Shown here one piece after another: positions 63,538-64,000 of a DNA stretch of 64,000 nt (position 1 is the first letter of the stretch; the number at the start of each line of letters is the position of its first letter). Under the pieces are notes generated by a model. The model saw nothing but the letters and a program-made list of their open reading frames with translations, was not told the origin of the DNA and made no database searches. Position numbers and translations under genes: made by a program. Origin of the DNA: Halomonas sp. (GTDB lineage: Bacteria > Pseudomonadota > Gammaproteobacteria > Pseudomonadales > Halomonadaceae); NCBI GenBank assembly GCA_018401555.1, contig JAGYKP010000104.1, forward strand, positions 1 to 64,000, read 5' to 3'.

Positions 63538-64000
63538 ATGACCATCGCTACCGTTACCGCCATCACCGGTCAGGCCTGGGCGCGCGACGCCGACGGCAAC
63601 CTTCGCGAACTCAGCATTGGTGACACCCTGCAGGAGGGCGAGGTTCTCGTCACCGCGGATGGCGCCCGGGTCGAGCTCGACTTCGGCGACAATCTCGACC
63701 CCACCGTGATCCAGGGGGGCCAGGAGGTGGCGATGACCCCGCAGCTCAGCGGTGAGGAAGCGGTGGCCGAGGAGGAAGCAAGCGCCCTGGATGAGGACCT
63801 CGAGGCCCTGCTCACCGCCATCGACGAAGGAGAGGGCGATCTGCTCGCCGAACTGGATCCCACAGCCGCGGGTGCCGGCCCCGGTGGCGGTGCGGAGGGC
63901 GGCCACAGCTTCGTGATGCTGGCACGCATCACCGAGCCGCTCACCCCGCTCAGCTACGAGTATGGCCTCGGTCAGTTCGACCAGGTCGCGTTCCCGGAGG
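63538..64000 (+). CDS. LapA-type retention-module adhesin 2 (truncated by window end)
   Basis: The first 154 residues of a second adhesin. MTIATVTAITGQAWARDADG and RELSIGDTLQEGEVLVTADG are nearly identical to adhesin 1. The cleavage motif DPTAAGAGPGG is at the same position (di-alanine 110-111), and LARITEPLTPLSYEYGLGQF follows. Differences are concentrated around residues 60-80 (GGQEVAMTPQLSGEEAVAEE). GCAGGAG precedes the ATG. The remainder lies beyond the window, so length and repeats are unknown. It is a paralogue in tandem, probably exported by the same ABC/HlyD/TolC machinery. Confidence 0.92.
   Translation, partial: MTIATVTAITGQAWARDADGNLRELSIGDTLQEGEVLVTADGARVELDFGDNLDPTVIQGGQEVAMTPQLSGEEAVAEEEASALDEDLEALLTAIDEGEGDLLAELDPTAAGAGPGGGAEGGHSFVMLARITEPLTPLSYEYGLGQFDQVAFPE

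Overview
The window looks like chromosome of a halophilic gammaproteobacterium of the Halomonadaceae (Halomonas-like). The evidence is the high GC, the gene families and gammaproteobacterial gene order: uvrY-uvrC-pgsA followed by tRNA-Gly/Cys/Leu, sdhE-ygfX, lapA-lapB next to ihfB and pyrF, groES-groEL, and metG-rnfB-nth. This assignment rests on reading the proteins, not on a search. A dominant technical feature is that roughly two thirds of the genes, including essential ones (groEL, metG, uvrC, nadB), are readable only if one or more single-base frame changes are allowed, while family conservation continues across each break. This looks like uncorrected indel errors in the assembly rather than mass pseudogenisation, so I list such loci as CDS and state where the frame changes.

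Layout. 1-3487 is an AT-rich, decayed island with two relics of one transposase (ISKra4-like). At about 3488 composition switches abruptly to GC-rich. 3488-6140 holds a broken DUF4105 membrane protein and a broken NhaC-type antiporter. 6202-9929 (minus) is trmJ, groEL, groES with a heat-shock-type promoter, and fxsA. 10123-17599 holds an SDR reductase, a ComEA-like protein, pyrF, lapB, lapA, ihfB, sdhE, ygfX, nadB and a FUSC transporter. 17644-21364 is a tRNA and DNA-repair block. 21582-24772 is a MacAB-type export operon. 24780-27107 is thiO-thiS-thiG behind a TPP riboswitch. 27160-31712 holds a hypothetical gene, argF, grxD, rnt, argG and hlyU.

31728-38306 is an unusual signalling cluster: a DUF294 nucleotidyltransferase-like protein converges on an operon encoding a receiver protein, a sensor-kinase-like protein fused to a DEDD 3'-5' exonuclease, a small membrane protein and a CbrA-like symporter/histidine kinase. 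38441-43933 holds a GST, cstA, a cory-CC-star-like protein, an ArsA/GET3 ATPase, a YdcF protein and nth. 44213-52267 holds a soluble RnfB-like ferredoxin, metG, a divergent class A PBP, thiI and a hypothetical gene.

52688 to the right edge is one coherent system: a TolC-OmpA fusion, a type I secretion ABC transporter, an HlyD adaptor, a LuxR-type regulator with a degenerate receiver, and two tandem LapA-like surface adhesins. Both adhesins carry the N-terminal retention module and a TAAG (LapG-type) cleavage site, and both are preceded by the same bipartite upstream DNA element at identical spacing. This is probably a biofilm adhesin export-and-retention locus.
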